From Desulfobacterales bacterium (GTDB lineage: Bacteria; Desulfobacterota; Desulfobacteria; Desulfobacterales; CAFBRK01): a stretch of DNA of 64,000 bases. Under the pieces are notes generated by a model that had not been told where the DNA came from, searched no databases, and saw only the letters and a list, made by a program, of their open reading frames with translations. Below, piece by piece: positions 35,608 through 44,981 of this stretch (its first letter is position 1; every line of letters begins with the position of its first letter). Both the position numbers and the translations under genes were made by a program. The stretch spans positions 1 through 64,000 of the forward strand of contig JAIPEL010000008.1 in the NCBI GenBank assembly GCA_021737185.1, written 5' to 3'.

Positions 35608-35847
35608 ATGATCGAAAAACCGGACAACGGAGGAAGAAGGGACGGGCTGGAGCGGCGGCAGCGAAACCTGCCGATCGAATTTCGAGACCGCCGCAGCGGC
35701 GGCGAGCGGCGCTGCGGCTGGGACCGTCGAAGCGGCCGGGACCGGCGAAGTGAGGAAGGGCTGCGAAAGATGATCGGCCAGGATCGGCGCCGCGCTTTCC
35801 GGAGCGAGCCTCTTTTTCTGAAAGACGACCTGCCGGATATCAGATAG
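35608..35847 (+). CDS. Small arginine-rich protein with RRSGxxRR repeats
   Basis: 79 residues. The middle is a run of related units: DRRSGGERR, DRRSGRDRRS, with GRR and ERRQR before them. Such Arg-rich motifs occur in short deltaproteobacterial proteins of unknown role; nucleic-acid or anionic-lipid binding is possible. It follows the Cys-rich gene by 44 bp and may be co-transcribed. Confidence 0.55.
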   Translation: MIEKPDNGGRRDGLERRQRNLPIEFRDRRSGGERRCGWDRRSGRDRRSEEGLRKMIGQDRRRAFRSEPLFLKDDLPDIR

Positions 35848-35870
35848 AGACCTAAATTGAGTGCCCTATC

Positions 35871-35945
35871 ACGGATATTTCACGCCCCTGAGGTGGCCAT
35901 TGCTAAATTAATCTTCGAAGAAACGATTTCATGAAATATTCGGGC
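35871..35945 (-). repeat. Dispersed ~75-bp repeat, copy B
   Basis: This is the reverse complement of the repeat at 5977-6052 with the same two palindromic blocks (ATTTCATGAAAT and TCTTCGAAGA). It lies 23 bp after the Arg-rich gene, much as copy A abuts a stop codon. Confidence 0.8.
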
Positions 35946-36079
35946 TAAAAGGGCCAGAAGCTATTGTCGAACCACACCTTTTCGGTTCATTTCCTCTGTT
36001 CGGATGTTGGGATCGCTGGCGATCAAGGTATCTATCCCCGGCGCCGGCGTCAAGAAAGAAAGGGCGTGGGCGCAAGGGA

Positions 36080-37483
36080 CTATCGGAGGAAAGCGGCGTT
36101 CGCCGCCGGCAATGGCTCCGCCTTGTCGCAGCGGCGGCCCAGGCTGTCCGGTTCGGGCTGGCAGTCTGTTGCGACCTGCATCCGCTGGGGGGGAGACAGC
36201 CGCACGGAGGTCCCGAAAAACTGTCGGAGTATGGCGCCGAGCTGATCGGTCAAAACGCCGTAGGAATAGTGCCGTGCCGCCACGGCATAGTTCTGCCCGA
36301 CCATGGCGTCCCGCCGTGCGGGGTTTTCCAGTACCGTCTTGACCCGGGCGGCGATCGTTTTGGACAGATAGCCGTCCATGACGATCAGGTCGAAGCCGAG
36401 GGGTTCGATATCCCGGACGAAGGTGGAATAGCGGTTGATCAGCATCGGCTTTTTGAAATAGACCGCTTCTAAAAAGGCATTTCCGAAACCTTCATAGAGG
36501 CTGGGATAGGTGATGAAATCGGCATACGGGTAGACGTCCCACAGGGTGCAGGGGCAGGCGGTTTCAACGGTTTTCGTCCAGGGATCGGCAATGCGCTGGT
36601 GAACGAACCGCAGATCGACAGCGTGCTCCCGGGCATGGTCCTGCAGCCATTCGGCGTATTCGAACCCCTCGTCTCCGGCTTCGTGGGAGATCACCAGCTT
36701 GTTTCTCGGATCATTCAGGGCCTTGACCAGTTCGATGGCATGCTCGATCCCCTTTCGGCGAATGATCCGTGTCGGCTGCAGAATCATCCGATCGTCTTCT
36801 TGCAGCCCGATCGCTTCTCGAAAGCGTTGAATGCCGCTTGGATTGGGGGACGGCGGATGATCGAAGTCGAGCACATTGGGGACGATGGTCGAGGCGATCC
36901 CGGTTCGCAGGGCAAGCTGTTCCTGGGCTTCGGAATTGATGACGACGTGCCGGATGTTGGGAAGGTTCGGCGGAAAGGCCATTCGCAGATAGTCGCCCAC
37001 GGCATTGACCGAGTAGCGGACCCGTTCCCAGTAAAAATCGTGGTTGTGGGAGATTGCGGGAAGCCGGGTTTCGGCGATGGCTTCGGTAAGGGCCAGCCCC
37101 AGGGGAACGTGCATCGGGATGGTGAGCACGTTTTCGGCAACGATCAGGTCGATCTCGAACCGTTCGATGAACCAGTGGATCTGGGTTTTGAGTTGGGAGC
37201 GAAGTTCGTGGATGGTTCGGGTGACCAGTGGTGTGCGGCGCTTGGTCCCCAGAATCTGTTCGTTGATCCAACGGTTTTTTTCGTGATGAAAATGCGCTTC
37301 GGAAACGACGAAGCTTCGCATCGGCTCCCGGTCGGCCTCCCCGGCGAACCAGAAGCATTGGAAGCCGTTTTCTTCCAGCACTTGCGCCCACTTGCACGAT
37401 TCCAGAGAGACGCCGTCCGTTCCGGAAAAGCGGGTGGAGATGAATCCGATGTTTTTTGCCTGGGAAGGGCTGCGATCCATCAT
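36080..37483 (-). CDS. Glycosyltransferase, GT4-like
   Basis: 467 residues. It begins with KNIGFISTRFSGTDGVSLE, the glycine-rich acceptor-side loop of GT-B enzymes. It carries ILQPTRIIRRKGIEHAIELVK and, near residue 345, YPSLYEGFGNAFLEAVYFKKPML, the E-x7-E nucleotide-sugar motif of GT4. A cytoplasmic transferase of a sugar to a glycan or lipid is expected; donor and acceptor are unknown. The start could be either of the first two Met codons. It stands alone, with no other polysaccharide gene nearby. Confidence 0.85.
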   Translation of the reverse strand: MMDRSPSQAKNIGFISTRFSGTDGVSLESCKWAQVLEENGFQCFWFAGEADREPMRSFVVSEAHFHHEKNRWINEQILGTKRRTPLVTRTIHELRSQLKTQIHWFIERFEIDLIVAENVLTIPMHVPLGLALTEAIAETRLPAISHNHDFYWERVRYSVNAVGDYLRMAFPPNLPNIRHVVINSEAQEQLALRTGIASTIVPNVLDFDHPPSPNPSGIQRFREAIGLQEDDRMILQPTRIIRRKGIEHAIELVKALNDPRNKLVISHEAGDEGFEYAEWLQDHAREHAVDLRFVHQRIADPWTKTVETACPCTLWDVYPYADFITYPSLYEGFGNAFLEAVYFKKPMLINRYSTFVRDIEPLGFDLIVMDGYLSKTIAARVKTVLENPARRDAMVGQNYAVAARHYSYGVLTDQLGAILRQFFGTSVRLSPPQRMQVATDCQPEPDSLGRRCDKAEPLPAANAAFLR

Positions 37484-37920
37484 AGTGGAGTCGGAACGTT
37501 ACCATTCATCGGGTGCGAATCTACGGGCATCGTCACCGCTGGAAGATGTCGATTGCTTCGGAGGTATAACAATATATGGTGTAAAGTCAACAGAAAATGT
37601 CAATTTATAGTGGGATTGTTGGGCGGGAGGGAGGGGAAGGGATACGCCTTAGGATTTGTTTCGTATTTCGATATTCGGATTTCGGATTTAATGGAACCAA
37701 AGGAATTCATGCCCTCCGGGCTTAACCCAAAGCCGGGTCCTCCGGGCCCGGATCTTTACTAGAAGATTGGTCAAAAGGGAAATGCGCTTATCCGGCATCC
37801 GAGCCGACACCCATCGGCATCCGGCTCAAGCCTCCTTGAGCTTCATAGATAACCGGAAAGGGAAATACGATTACCCGTCCGCCGATCCAAAGATAAATTG
37901 CCGGCATCGTTCTCAGCCCC
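37484..37920. other. Intergenic, no gene seen
   Basis: The left part (about 37555-37610) is AT-rich and may hold the promoter of the minus-strand glycosyltransferase. Tandem TTTCGNATTTCGGAT-like units occur at 37660-37690. CCGGGCTT-AACCC-AAAGCCGGG (about 37717-37738) is a hairpin. I see no coding potential. Confidence 0.5.
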
Positions 37921-37969
37921 CCGCCGAATTGACGATACAACCATTTGACCCATCAACCCAATTCGGCGG
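37921..37969. repeat. Hairpin around a TTGATTGG-family arm at the trxB 3' end
   Basis: CCGCCGAATT (37921-37930) and AATTCGGCGG (37960-37969) are perfect 10-bp inverted repeats. The loop holds ACAACCATTTGACCCATCAACC, the repeat type seen at 4428 and elsewhere. The right arm encodes the last residues of TrxB. Confidence 0.75.
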
Positions 37970-38921
37970 GCAGTTCGCAGGACTCGGCGCTCTTTTTGGT
38001 TTCCACGAAGTGGGCGGCGGCCAGGGCGGCGGTGGAGCCGTCGGCCGCTGAAATCACGATTTGGCGGGCGTATTTTTCCCGAAGATCGCCGATCACGAAA
38101 AGGCCGGGGATGGCGGTTTCACACTTGTCGTCGGTGACCACGTATCCGTCTGCGTTCATTTTAACCCCTGCCGGAACCAGTTCATGGTTGGGATGAAAGC
38201 CGATGAAGATGAATGCGCCTTCGGCTTCGATTTTCCGCTCTTCTCCGGTAAGGGTGTTCTTTACAGAGACTTGGTTGACGCCGCTGTCGTCGGCAAGGAT
38301 TTCCGTCAGGACGGAGTTCCAGACCATTTCGATCTTGCATTCGTCCAGGACCCGCTTTTGAAGGATTTTGCTGGCTCTCAGTTCGTCGCGGCGGTGAACC
38401 AGATATACCTGCTTGACGAGTTTGGCCAGGTACAGGGCCTCTTCACAGGCGGTGTCCCCGCCGCCCACCACGACCACCGTCTTGTCTCGGAAAAAGAAGC
38501 CGTCGCAGACGGCGCAGTAGGAAACTCCCTTGCCGTAATATTTTTCCTCGCCCGGCACGCCGAGCTGCTTCGGATTTCCGCCGGTGGCCAGAATCACGGC
38601 GTATCCCCTGAGGGTTTCGCCGTCGGCAAGACGGACCTCGTGAAAGTCCAATCCCGGCTCGATGGCTGCCACTTCGTCGGAGACCACTTCCAGCCCATAG
38701 GAGCGGGCATGTTCTGAAAACTTCATCGACAGTTCCATGCCGCTGATATGCTCGAACCCGGGATAGTTTTCCACCTCGTCGGACATGGTCATCTGCCCCC
38801 CCTGGGCGCCTTTTTCAACGAGCACGGTTTTCAGGGCCGCTCGCATGGCATAAATGCCTGCGCTCAATCCGCCCGGGCCGCCGCCGACGATGATCAAATC
38901 GTAGAGTTCGTTTTCCGTCAT
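37953..38921 (-). CDS. trxB: Thioredoxin reductase
   Basis: 322 residues from the ATG at 38919-38921, after AAAGGAGAGG. FAD fold IIVGGGPGGLSAGIYA, redox-active CAVCDG, NADPH fold VVVVGGGDTACEEA and C-terminal FVIGDLREKYARQ are all present. It reduces thioredoxin with NADPH in the cytoplasm. No thioredoxin gene is adjacent. Confidence 0.95.
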   Translation of the reverse strand: MTENELYDLIIVGGGPGGLSAGIYAMRAALKTVLVEKGAQGGQMTMSDEVENYPGFEHISGMELSMKFSEHARSYGLEVVSDEVAAIEPGLDFHEVRLADGETLRGYAVILATGGNPKQLGVPGEEKYYGKGVSYCAVCDGFFFRDKTVVVVGGGDTACEEALYLAKLVKQVYLVHRRDELRASKILQKRVLDECKIEMVWNSVLTEILADDSGVNQVSVKNTLTGEERKIEAEGAFIFIGFHPNHELVPAGVKMNADGYVVTDDKCETAIPGLFVIGDLREKYARQIVISAADGSTAALAAAHFVETKKSAESCELPAELG

Positions 38922-39153
38922 GACCCTCTCCTTTATCGATGTCTCTCCCCCGCTGGCCGGCGGGAGTCGAAATCCAAGCCGCACTCACCGGCAGACTAAC
39001 CGGTACTTCGGGCCGAGTCAACCGGAAGTAAGCCGGAGATCGCAGGATGCAATCCACTCGAGAATGACTTATAGTACCTTATTTGCGCAAGGGGCTCAAT
39101 TCTGTGGTCGACGGCCCCTTTTTGCACCATCAACCCGATGTGAGGCTGCTTTC

Positions 39154-40377
39154 GTGTTTGACCGAATCGTCTCTTTTTTTCGACAGTTTCCCGCCAGCTT
39201 CTGGGTGCTTTCCCTGGGCTGGTTCGTCAGCGCCCTGGGATTCGGAATCTCCATTCCCTTCGTCTCCATCTACTTCCACGGCGCCCTTGGCCTGAGTCTG
39301 GCTCAGATCGGCCTCTTCTTCGGATTTCTGGCCGTGGTGAGGAGCTTTTTTCAACTGCTCGGCGGAGAGATTTCCGACCGATTCGACCGCAGAAAAGCGA
39401 TGATCCATTACCAGTGGGTGCGTGCCGCCGCGTTTTTGGTCACAGCCGTCGCCATCTACCGGGACTGGGGTTTCTGGCCGGTGGCGGCAAGCATTCTGGT
39501 CAATTCGGTGTTCGGCGCCCTGTACCAGCCGGCGGCCAATGCGGCGATATCCGATATTCTGCCGGAGAAAAAAAGACTCGACGGATTCGCCGTTGTCCGA
39601 TCCTCGGTAAACCTCGGTTGGGCGGCCGGACCGGCCCTGGGAGGATTTCTGGCCGTGGTTTCCTACGGTCTTCTGTTTGTCATGTCGGCAGTGATCACCG
39701 CCGCTTCGGCTGTGGTGGTTCTGCTTTTTTTGCGGCTTCCCGAGACCGGGAAGAGCCCGGAGCAGTTTCGTCTCTCGGACCTGGTGGCGGTCCGCGAAGA
39801 CCCCCTCCTGGCTGTTCATGCGATCTTGATTTTCGTTCTATACCTGGTCCACAGCCAGTTGATCGCTCCGTTTTCGGTGTATGCCGTGGACATGGTTCAC
39901 ATCACCGAGCGCCAGCTCGGCATGCTTTACACGCTAAACGGACTGATGGTGGTCGCGCTTCAGATTCCGATCACGCGGGGCATGTCCAGGGTTTCGCTTA
40001 CGTCCCAGATGGCCTTGGGTGCTTTGATCTACGCTGCGGGCTACACCAGCATCGGGTTCTGCGACCGTTTCGGTCTGTTCGTCCCGGCGGTGGCGGTGAT
40101 CACCTTCGGCGAAATCATCATGTCGCCGGCGGCTCTGGCCCTGACATCACGCCTGGCCCCGGAGCACCGGACCGGCCGCTACATGGGAATCTTCGGGTTT
40201 GCCGTTGCCGCCGGATGGTCTTTCGGCCCGCTGATCGGGGGCACCATTCTCGACGTCTTCGGCCATATTCATCCCCTGGCATGGTCCCTGATCGCCTCCA
40301 TGGCCATGGTCCCGGCCGTTGGCTACTGGGTGTTTGCCAGGCGGCTGCCGAAACGGTACGATCTTCCCGAGGTATAG
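39154..40377 (+). CDS. Major facilitator superfamily transporter
   Basis: 407 residues with about 12 hydrophobic segments, from a GTG at 39154. The loop between helices 2 and 3 has GGEISDRFDRRKAM, the MFS signature. An upstream ATG at 38920 is in frame, but the added 78 residues are polar and overlap the trxB promoter. The substrate is unknown; drug or small-solute efflux is possible. Confidence 0.85.
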   Translation: MFDRIVSFFRQFPASFWVLSLGWFVSALGFGISIPFVSIYFHGALGLSLAQIGLFFGFLAVVRSFFQLLGGEISDRFDRRKAMIHYQWVRAAAFLVTAVAIYRDWGFWPVAASILVNSVFGALYQPAANAAISDILPEKKRLDGFAVVRSSVNLGWAAGPALGGFLAVVSYGLLFVMSAVITAASAVVVLLFLRLPETGKSPEQFRLSDLVAVREDPLLAVHAILIFVLYLVHSQLIAPFSVYAVDMVHITERQLGMLYTLNGLMVVALQIPITRGMSRVSLTSQMALGALIYAAGYTSIGFCDRFGLFVPAVAVITFGEIIMSPAALALTSRLAPEHRTGRYMGIFGFAVAAGWSFGPLIGGTILDVFGHIHPLAWSLIASMAMVPAVGYWVFARRLPKRYDLPEV

Positions 40378-40404
40378 TCGACCATTTGACCGTCAATATT
40401 GACG
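40376..40404. repeat. Mosaic repeat fragment with palindrome
   Basis: GTCGACCATTTGACCG at the MFS stop is of the TTGATTGG-family type, and CGTCAATATTGACG (40391-40404) is a perfect 14-bp palindrome. It lies 60 bp upstream of the next gene and could also serve as an operator. Confidence 0.45.
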
Positions 40405-40463
40405 TTGCCGCTGAGTCGCCATAGGATGGATGACCATCCAAATTGGCGCATGGAGACCCCCAC

Positions 40464-41963
40464 ATGACAACGAACCCGGAAAAGAAGCCCTTCGACCTTT
40501 GTGTCATCGGATGCGGCCCGGCCGGTTTTGCCGCGGCCATGCGCGCGCTGGACGCCGGCAAGGACGCCTGCATCATCGAGGGCGGCGAGATCGGTGGAAC
40601 CGGCGTGATGTGGGGCGCCCTGGCCTCCAAAACCATGTGGGAGCTGGCCAAGGACTATGCCGTTGCCGCCAAAGTCGACCGGGGATACCGGGCCTCCGGA
40701 CTCACGGCAGATTACCGGGCGGTTCGAAACAGCGTGCTTCAGGCCGTCAAGGAAAAGCAGTATCAGATGCTGTCCCAAATCGAGACGTTCTCCCCCCGGC
40801 GGTGGTCCGGCAAGGGCTCCATCTCTTATATCAGGGGGTGGGGGGCATTTCAGTCCGCCGACACGGTTGAGGTGCGCCTTGTTGACGGCGGCACTGAAAC
40901 CGTCTCCGCCGACTTTTTTCTGATCGCTACCGGCTCCCGCCCCCGGGAGTTTCCGGGCATCGAAACAGACGGCGTGCGGGTGTTGAACTCAGACCACGTG
41001 TTGAACCTCACAGAGTTTCCCCGCCGAATGATGATCATCGGCGCCGGCATCATCGGCTGCGAGTATTCGGCCATCTTTTCCAATTTCGGCCAAACCAAGG
41101 TGTTTTTGGCCGACCATGCCGAGCGGGTCATCCCTTACGAGGATGACGACATCAGCGACTTTGTCAGCACCCACCTCAGGGCAAACGGCGTGACGATCTT
41201 TCAGACGGCCAATCTGCAGCAGATCGTCGAACGTCCGGACCACCTGGAGGTCTTCCTCGATTTTGCAGACGGTCGTTCCGAGGTGGTGGAGGTCGACACG
41301 GTTCTGATCTCCATCGGCCGGACCCCTAACATCGAAAAGCTCAACCTGGACGGTATCGACGTCACCCCCAACGAGCAGGGCGTACTGCAAACCGATGAGA
41401 ACTGCCGTGTGACGCGCAACGTCTATGCCTGCGGGGATGTCACCCACCACCCGAATCTGGTGAACCTGGCCGAAATGGAAGGCCGCTACGCGGTCAAGCA
41501 CATGTACGGCTTTGCCCGGCATTCCCTGAACTACGACAACATGTCCACGGTAATGTTCTTCCGGCCGGCGGTGGCCGCCGTGGGCCTCAACGAAAAGGGG
41601 TGCCGGCGCCGGAACATTGCCTATCGGGTCGCTTCCTACGGAAATGCTTTAGTCAGCCGGGCCATCGCCATGCGGGCGACCGACGGTTTTTCCAAGATCA
41701 TCGTCAGCAACGATGAAGAGCAGCGTCTGCTGGGGATGCGGGCCGCAGGTCCCATGGCCTCCAACAACATCATGACCATCGCCCTGCTCATGGACCACGC
41801 CCCCAACTTGGCCGACGCCTTGAAAACCGTCCACCCTCACCCGACCATGTCCGAGGGAATCCAGGAGTGCCTTCGGGTCCTTCTGGAAAAATCGGTCTTC
41901 AAGGAAAAAGCCTTTCCGGACCTGGTCAAGGTGCGTAGCTGGGCGCCTGAAGAAGAAGGTTGA
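40464..41963 (+). CDS. Flavoprotein disulfide reductase homologue lacking the redox disulfide
   Basis: 499 residues from the ATG at 40464. Overall it is like dihydrolipoyl dehydrogenase/SthA: FAD fold CVIGCGPAGFAAAM, NAD fold MMIIGAGIIGCEYSAIF, FAD site NVYACGDVT and C-terminal HPHPTMSE (His-Glu pair). But the active-site segment reads GGTGVMWGALASK where family members have GGTCLNVGCIPSK, so both Cys are replaced by Gly and Ala. Classical dithiol chemistry is impossible; a transhydrogenase-like or other NAD(P)H-flavin activity is more likely. Confidence 0.85.
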   Translation: MTTNPEKKPFDLCVIGCGPAGFAAAMRALDAGKDACIIEGGEIGGTGVMWGALASKTMWELAKDYAVAAKVDRGYRASGLTADYRAVRNSVLQAVKEKQYQMLSQIETFSPRRWSGKGSISYIRGWGAFQSADTVEVRLVDGGTETVSADFFLIATGSRPREFPGIETDGVRVLNSDHVLNLTEFPRRMMIIGAGIIGCEYSAIFSNFGQTKVFLADHAERVIPYEDDDISDFVSTHLRANGVTIFQTANLQQIVERPDHLEVFLDFADGRSEVVEVDTVLISIGRTPNIEKLNLDGIDVTPNEQGVLQTDENCRVTRNVYACGDVTHHPNLVNLAEMEGRYAVKHMYGFARHSLNYDNMSTVMFFRPAVAAVGLNEKGCRRRNIAYRVASYGNALVSRAIAMRATDGFSKIIVSNDEEQRLLGMRAAGPMASNNIMTIALLMDHAPNLADALKTVHPHPTMSEGIQECLRVLLEKSVFKEKAFPDLVKVRSWAPEEEG

Positions 41964-42074
41964 TTGGTCAATGCGTCGATGGGTTGATTCGGAACGGCTC
42001 CGACCCGCCAGAAAATCGCCCGGCTGACCATTCGAACGCACAACGATTTAACCAATCAACCACTCAACCAACAA
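41958..42074. repeat. Paired inverted mosaic repeat (TTGATTGG family), between convergent genes
   Basis: Arm 1 (41958-41991) has TTGATTGGTCAATG and GGGTTGATTCGG. Arm 2 (42027-42074) has CCATTCGAAC, TTTAACCAATCAACC and CTCAACC. The gap is about 35 bp. It covers the stop codons of both convergent genes and may work as a two-way terminator. Confidence 0.7.
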
Positions 42075-42873
42075 CGACAACCCGGCCCGGTTCATCCTGC
42101 AGGGCCACGCTGAGTGCCGCCCGGCTTGCGTTGAGCACCGGGGCCACGGCGGCAACCGCCTTTTCCGGGCAGTTGTTGGTCTGGCTCAAGTGGGCGAGGA
42201 TCACGTGGGAAAGGCCGTCGTGGAGCAGCGCCGCCAAGAGGCCCCGGGAGGCTTCGTTGCCCAAATGGCCGAGTCGGCTTTTGATCCGCTGCTTCAGGGG
42301 CCAGGGATAGGGGCCTTCTTCGAGCATCCGAAGATCGTGGTTGGTCTCCAGGATCAGCAGTCGGCAGCCCTTGAGACGTTCTTTGACCAGGGCCGTGGCG
42401 ACGCCCAAGTCGGTGGCTAGTCCGATCTTGAGCCCGTTGCAGGAAAAGGTGAACCCGGATGGTTCGGCGGCATCGTGGGAGACTGAAAACGGATCGATCC
42501 AGAGATCGTCGAGGGCAAAGCCCGCGCCGGGCTGGAACGTTCTAAGATCGGCGATTTTCCCGATGGAAGGCGGCAGACTGTCGCGGGTTTTCCCGGTCAT
42601 GTAGACCGGCAGCTTGTAGCGCCGGGACATCACGCCGACTCCGTGGATATGATCGGCATGCTCGTGGGAGACGATCATCGCGTCGAGCCGTTCCGGGGAG
42701 AGCCCTCGGGCCTGCATCCGCCGCTCGAGTTCGATTCCGGAAAGGCCGGCGTCGACAAGAATCGACGTGGCCCCGTCCGAGAGGTAGATTGCGTTGCCCC
42801 GGCTCCCGCTGGCCAGGGTGCAAACGGTGAATTCGGTGTGGTCTGGCGGTGCTGTGGAGGCTGCTTTATCCAT
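42064..42873 (-). CDS. Metallo-beta-lactamase-fold hydrolase, YycJ/WalJ-like
   Basis: 269 residues. Metal ligands: HEHADHIHG near residue 70, SVSHDAAEP near 130, a conserved Asp in LATDLG, and LAHLSQTNN near the end. The size and the AEPSGFTF stretch fit the YycJ-type exonuclease-like group. It closes the minus-strand run that begins with dut. Confidence 0.85.
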   Translation of the reverse strand: MDKAASTAPPDHTEFTVCTLASGSRGNAIYLSDGATSILVDAGLSGIELERRMQARGLSPERLDAMIVSHEHADHIHGVGVMSRRYKLPVYMTGKTRDSLPPSIGKIADLRTFQPGAGFALDDLWIDPFSVSHDAAEPSGFTFSCNGLKIGLATDLGVATALVKERLKGCRLLILETNHDLRMLEEGPYPWPLKQRIKSRLGHLGNEASRGLLAALLHDGLSHVILAHLSQTNNCPEKAVAAVAPVLNASRAALSVALQDEPGRVVVVG

Positions 42874-42899
42874 GGCAAGCGCTATTCAAGCAGGCGGAT

Positions 42900-43010
42900 G
42901 ATTGGTTGATTCGTTTATTGGTCAAATGGGAAAAGCAATGGAATACCGGAGAATCCCCGCCTTTTTGTATTCGACCATTTGACGATTCAACCATTTAACC
43001 AATCACCCAA
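42900..43010. repeat. Paired inverted mosaic repeat (TTGATTGG family), upstream of the YycJ-like gene
   Basis: Arm 1 (42900-42930): GATTGGTTGATTCG and TTATTGGTCAAATGGG. Arm 2 (42971-43010): CGACCATTTGACG, ATTCAACCATTTAACCAATC. They face each other across about 40 bp. The right arm contains the dut stop codon. Confidence 0.7.
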
Positions 43011-43467
43011 CACCGGTCGAGCCGAATCCGCCGCTGCTCCTGTCTGTATCGTCCAGACGGTCTACTTCCGAAAGTCGAGCGCGGTATACCCGCTGGATGA
43101 CCATCTGGGCGATCCGGTCCCCCCGCCGGATGGTATAGAGGGCGTCGCCGAGATTGATCAACGCGATTTTGAGCTCGCCCCGGTAATCGGCGTCGATGGT
43201 GCCCGGGGCGTTGATCAGGCTGATGCCGTGTTTGACCGCCAAACCGCTCCTGGGACGGATCTGTGCTTCGAAGCCGGGGGGAATCGCCACGGCGAGCCCG
43301 GTCGGAATCATTGCGATCCGGCCGGCTTCCAGACAGAAAGGCGCTTCGACGGCCGCGCAGAGATCCATCCCGGCCGCGTGGGCGGTCATGTATCGCGGCA
43401 GGGGAATGTCGGCGTCCTTTTCGGGGTTCAGGCGAAGGACCCGAATGGCGGGAAACGGTTCGTCCAT
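43003..43467 (-). CDS. dut: Deoxyuridine 5'-triphosphate nucleotidohydrolase
   Basis: 154 residues from the ATG at 43465-43467. The five dUTPase motifs are present: [11 protein letters not shown] (1), [12 protein letters not shown] (2), [13 protein letters not shown] (3), [11 protein letters not shown] (4) and a Gly/Ser-rich end [10 protein letters not shown] (5). The enzyme is a homotrimer that removes dUTP. A longer open frame to 43548 adds family-unlike residues. The C-terminal end overlaps an inverted repeat. Confidence 0.93.
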   Translation of the reverse strand: MDEPFPAIRVLRLNPEKDADIPLPRYMTAHAAGMDLCAAVEAPFCLEAGRIAMIPTGLAVAIPPGFEAQIRPRSGLAVKHGISLINAPGTIDADYRGELKIALINLGDALYTIRRGDRIAQMVIQRVYRARLSEVDRLDDTDRSSGGFGSTGVG

Positions 43468-43593
43468 GGTCCGCTGCGCCGGGGAGGCTGTCCGTGCCGG
43501 ACTGCCTCTCCGGCTGATATGATTCTTTTCGGGGGAAGCTGCCGTCAACTGTTCGCGGCAACCCCAGCGATTGGTTCAATTCAAATAACGGGA

Positions 43594-43607
43594 CACAATA
43601 TATTGTG
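43594..43607. promoter_or_regulatory. 14-bp perfect palindrome, candidate operator
   Basis: CACAATATATTGTG lies in an AT-rich gap between the M16 peptidase gene and dut (both minus strand), about 125 bp upstream of the dut start. It may be an operator or a -10-containing promoter of dut. Confidence 0.45.
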
Positions 43608-43715
43608 GAGTAGACATACCGAATGAGTCGGGAAATGTCAATGGAAGACAACGGCTCCCGATCCTGCATGCCTCCGGCTGGTGTCCGTGGGGACCCGCCA
43701 GGATCCAGGATCTAT

Positions 43716-44981
43716 CTAACGAAGAATTGCTTCAGGGATGTCTTTTTCACTGATCGGTCCCAAGACGGTCAGGGACATGGGGCTTTCTTCCATCAGACGC
43801 TGGCCCAGGGCCTGGATCTCTTCTGAGGTGACGGCGTCGACCCCGCGGATGACCTCGGTCATCGGGATGTCCCGTCCGAAGTGAATTTCGTTTTGGGCCA
43901 AGCGGACCATCTGATTGTCGACGCTTTCGGTGGACAGCAGCAAATTGCCTTTGGTGAATTCCTTGGCGTCGTCGAGTTCGGCCGATGTCACCGGGGCGGC
44001 GCCCATCTGCCGGATGTGATCCAGCAGCAGTGCGGCCGCGGTGGCGGCGTGCTTCGCGTCCACTGCGACATAGGCGCCGAACATGCCTGTATCGACAAAG
44101 GACGAGACAAAGGAATAGACTGCGTAGGCCATCCCCCGCCGTTCGCGGATGTCCTGAAACAGGCGGGAGCTCATGTTTCCGCCCAGGATCGTGTTCATCA
44201 GTGCAAGGGCGTAGCGGGAAGGGTCGGTAATGGAAACGCCGCCGGTGACGGCGCAGATATGCACCTGCTCCAGGCGGCGGCGGTGTCGGGCCAGCCGGCG
44301 CCTTCCTGCCGGTGCCACCCGGCTTGGAAATCCGTTCCCGGACGAGGGGATCGATTCGAAGGGGGCGGCCACCAGGTCCGCGAAATTTTCGTGATCCAGG
44401 TGGCCGGCCGCGGCGATCACGATCCGCTCCGGCTGGTAGTATTTCCGGAAGAAGGCAACGATGTTTTCCGCCTCGAAGCGGGCGATGTTCTCCCTCGGGC
44501 CGAGAATCGAGCCGCCGAGGGAATTCCCCCCCCAGAAAGACTCGCCGGCCAGCACATGAATGTATTCTTCGGGGCTGTCTTCGACCATCCCGATTTCCTG
44601 GAGGATCACGGGGCGCTCCCGCTCCACCTCCATGCCGTCGAACACCGAGTTGAGGAAAATGTCGGTTAGAATGTCGACCATGGTGCCTACATGCGAATCG
44701 ATAACCTTGGCATGGTAGCAGGTGCTTTCCATGGTCGTGAACGCATTGGTCTGGCCGCCGATGGCGTCGAATTCCTTGGCGATCTGGTAGGCGGACCGCT
44801 TTTGGGTTCCCTTGAAGATCATGTGCTCGATGAAGTGGGAAAGGCCGCTTTCTTCCGGGGTTTCGTCCCGGGCACCCACGTCCACCCATACCCCCATGGA
44901 AACACTCCTGACCTGGGGGATGGACTTGGTGAGCACCCGGATTCCGTTGGAAAGGACCGTCTTATTGACCGGAGGTTCCAT
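43716..44981 (-). CDS. M16-family zinc peptidase
   Basis: 421 residues. The inverted zinc motif HFIEH is near residue 50, with the second-shell Glu region ERPVILQEI near residue 125. The C-terminal half has the R/Y-containing [14 protein letters not shown]. This is the single-chain processing-peptidase-like group (PqqL/MPP family) usually encoded after pnp. It overlaps the end of pnp by 20 bp, so it is co-transcribed. Substrate unknown. Confidence 0.92.
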   Translation of the reverse strand: MEPPVNKTVLSNGIRVLTKSIPQVRSVSMGVWVDVGARDETPEESGLSHFIEHMIFKGTQKRSAYQIAKEFDAIGGQTNAFTTMESTCYHAKVIDSHVGTMVDILTDIFLNSVFDGMEVERERPVILQEIGMVEDSPEEYIHVLAGESFWGGNSLGGSILGPRENIARFEAENIVAFFRKYYQPERIVIAAAGHLDHENFADLVAAPFESIPSSGNGFPSRVAPAGRRRLARHRRRLEQVHICAVTGGVSITDPSRYALALMNTILGGNMSSRLFQDIRERRGMAYAVYSFVSSFVDTGMFGAYVAVDAKHAATAAALLLDHIRQMGAAPVTSAELDDAKEFTKGNLLLSTESVDNQMVRLAQNEIHFGRDIPMTEVIRGVDAVTSEEIQALGQRLMEESPMSLTVLGPISEKDIPEAILR

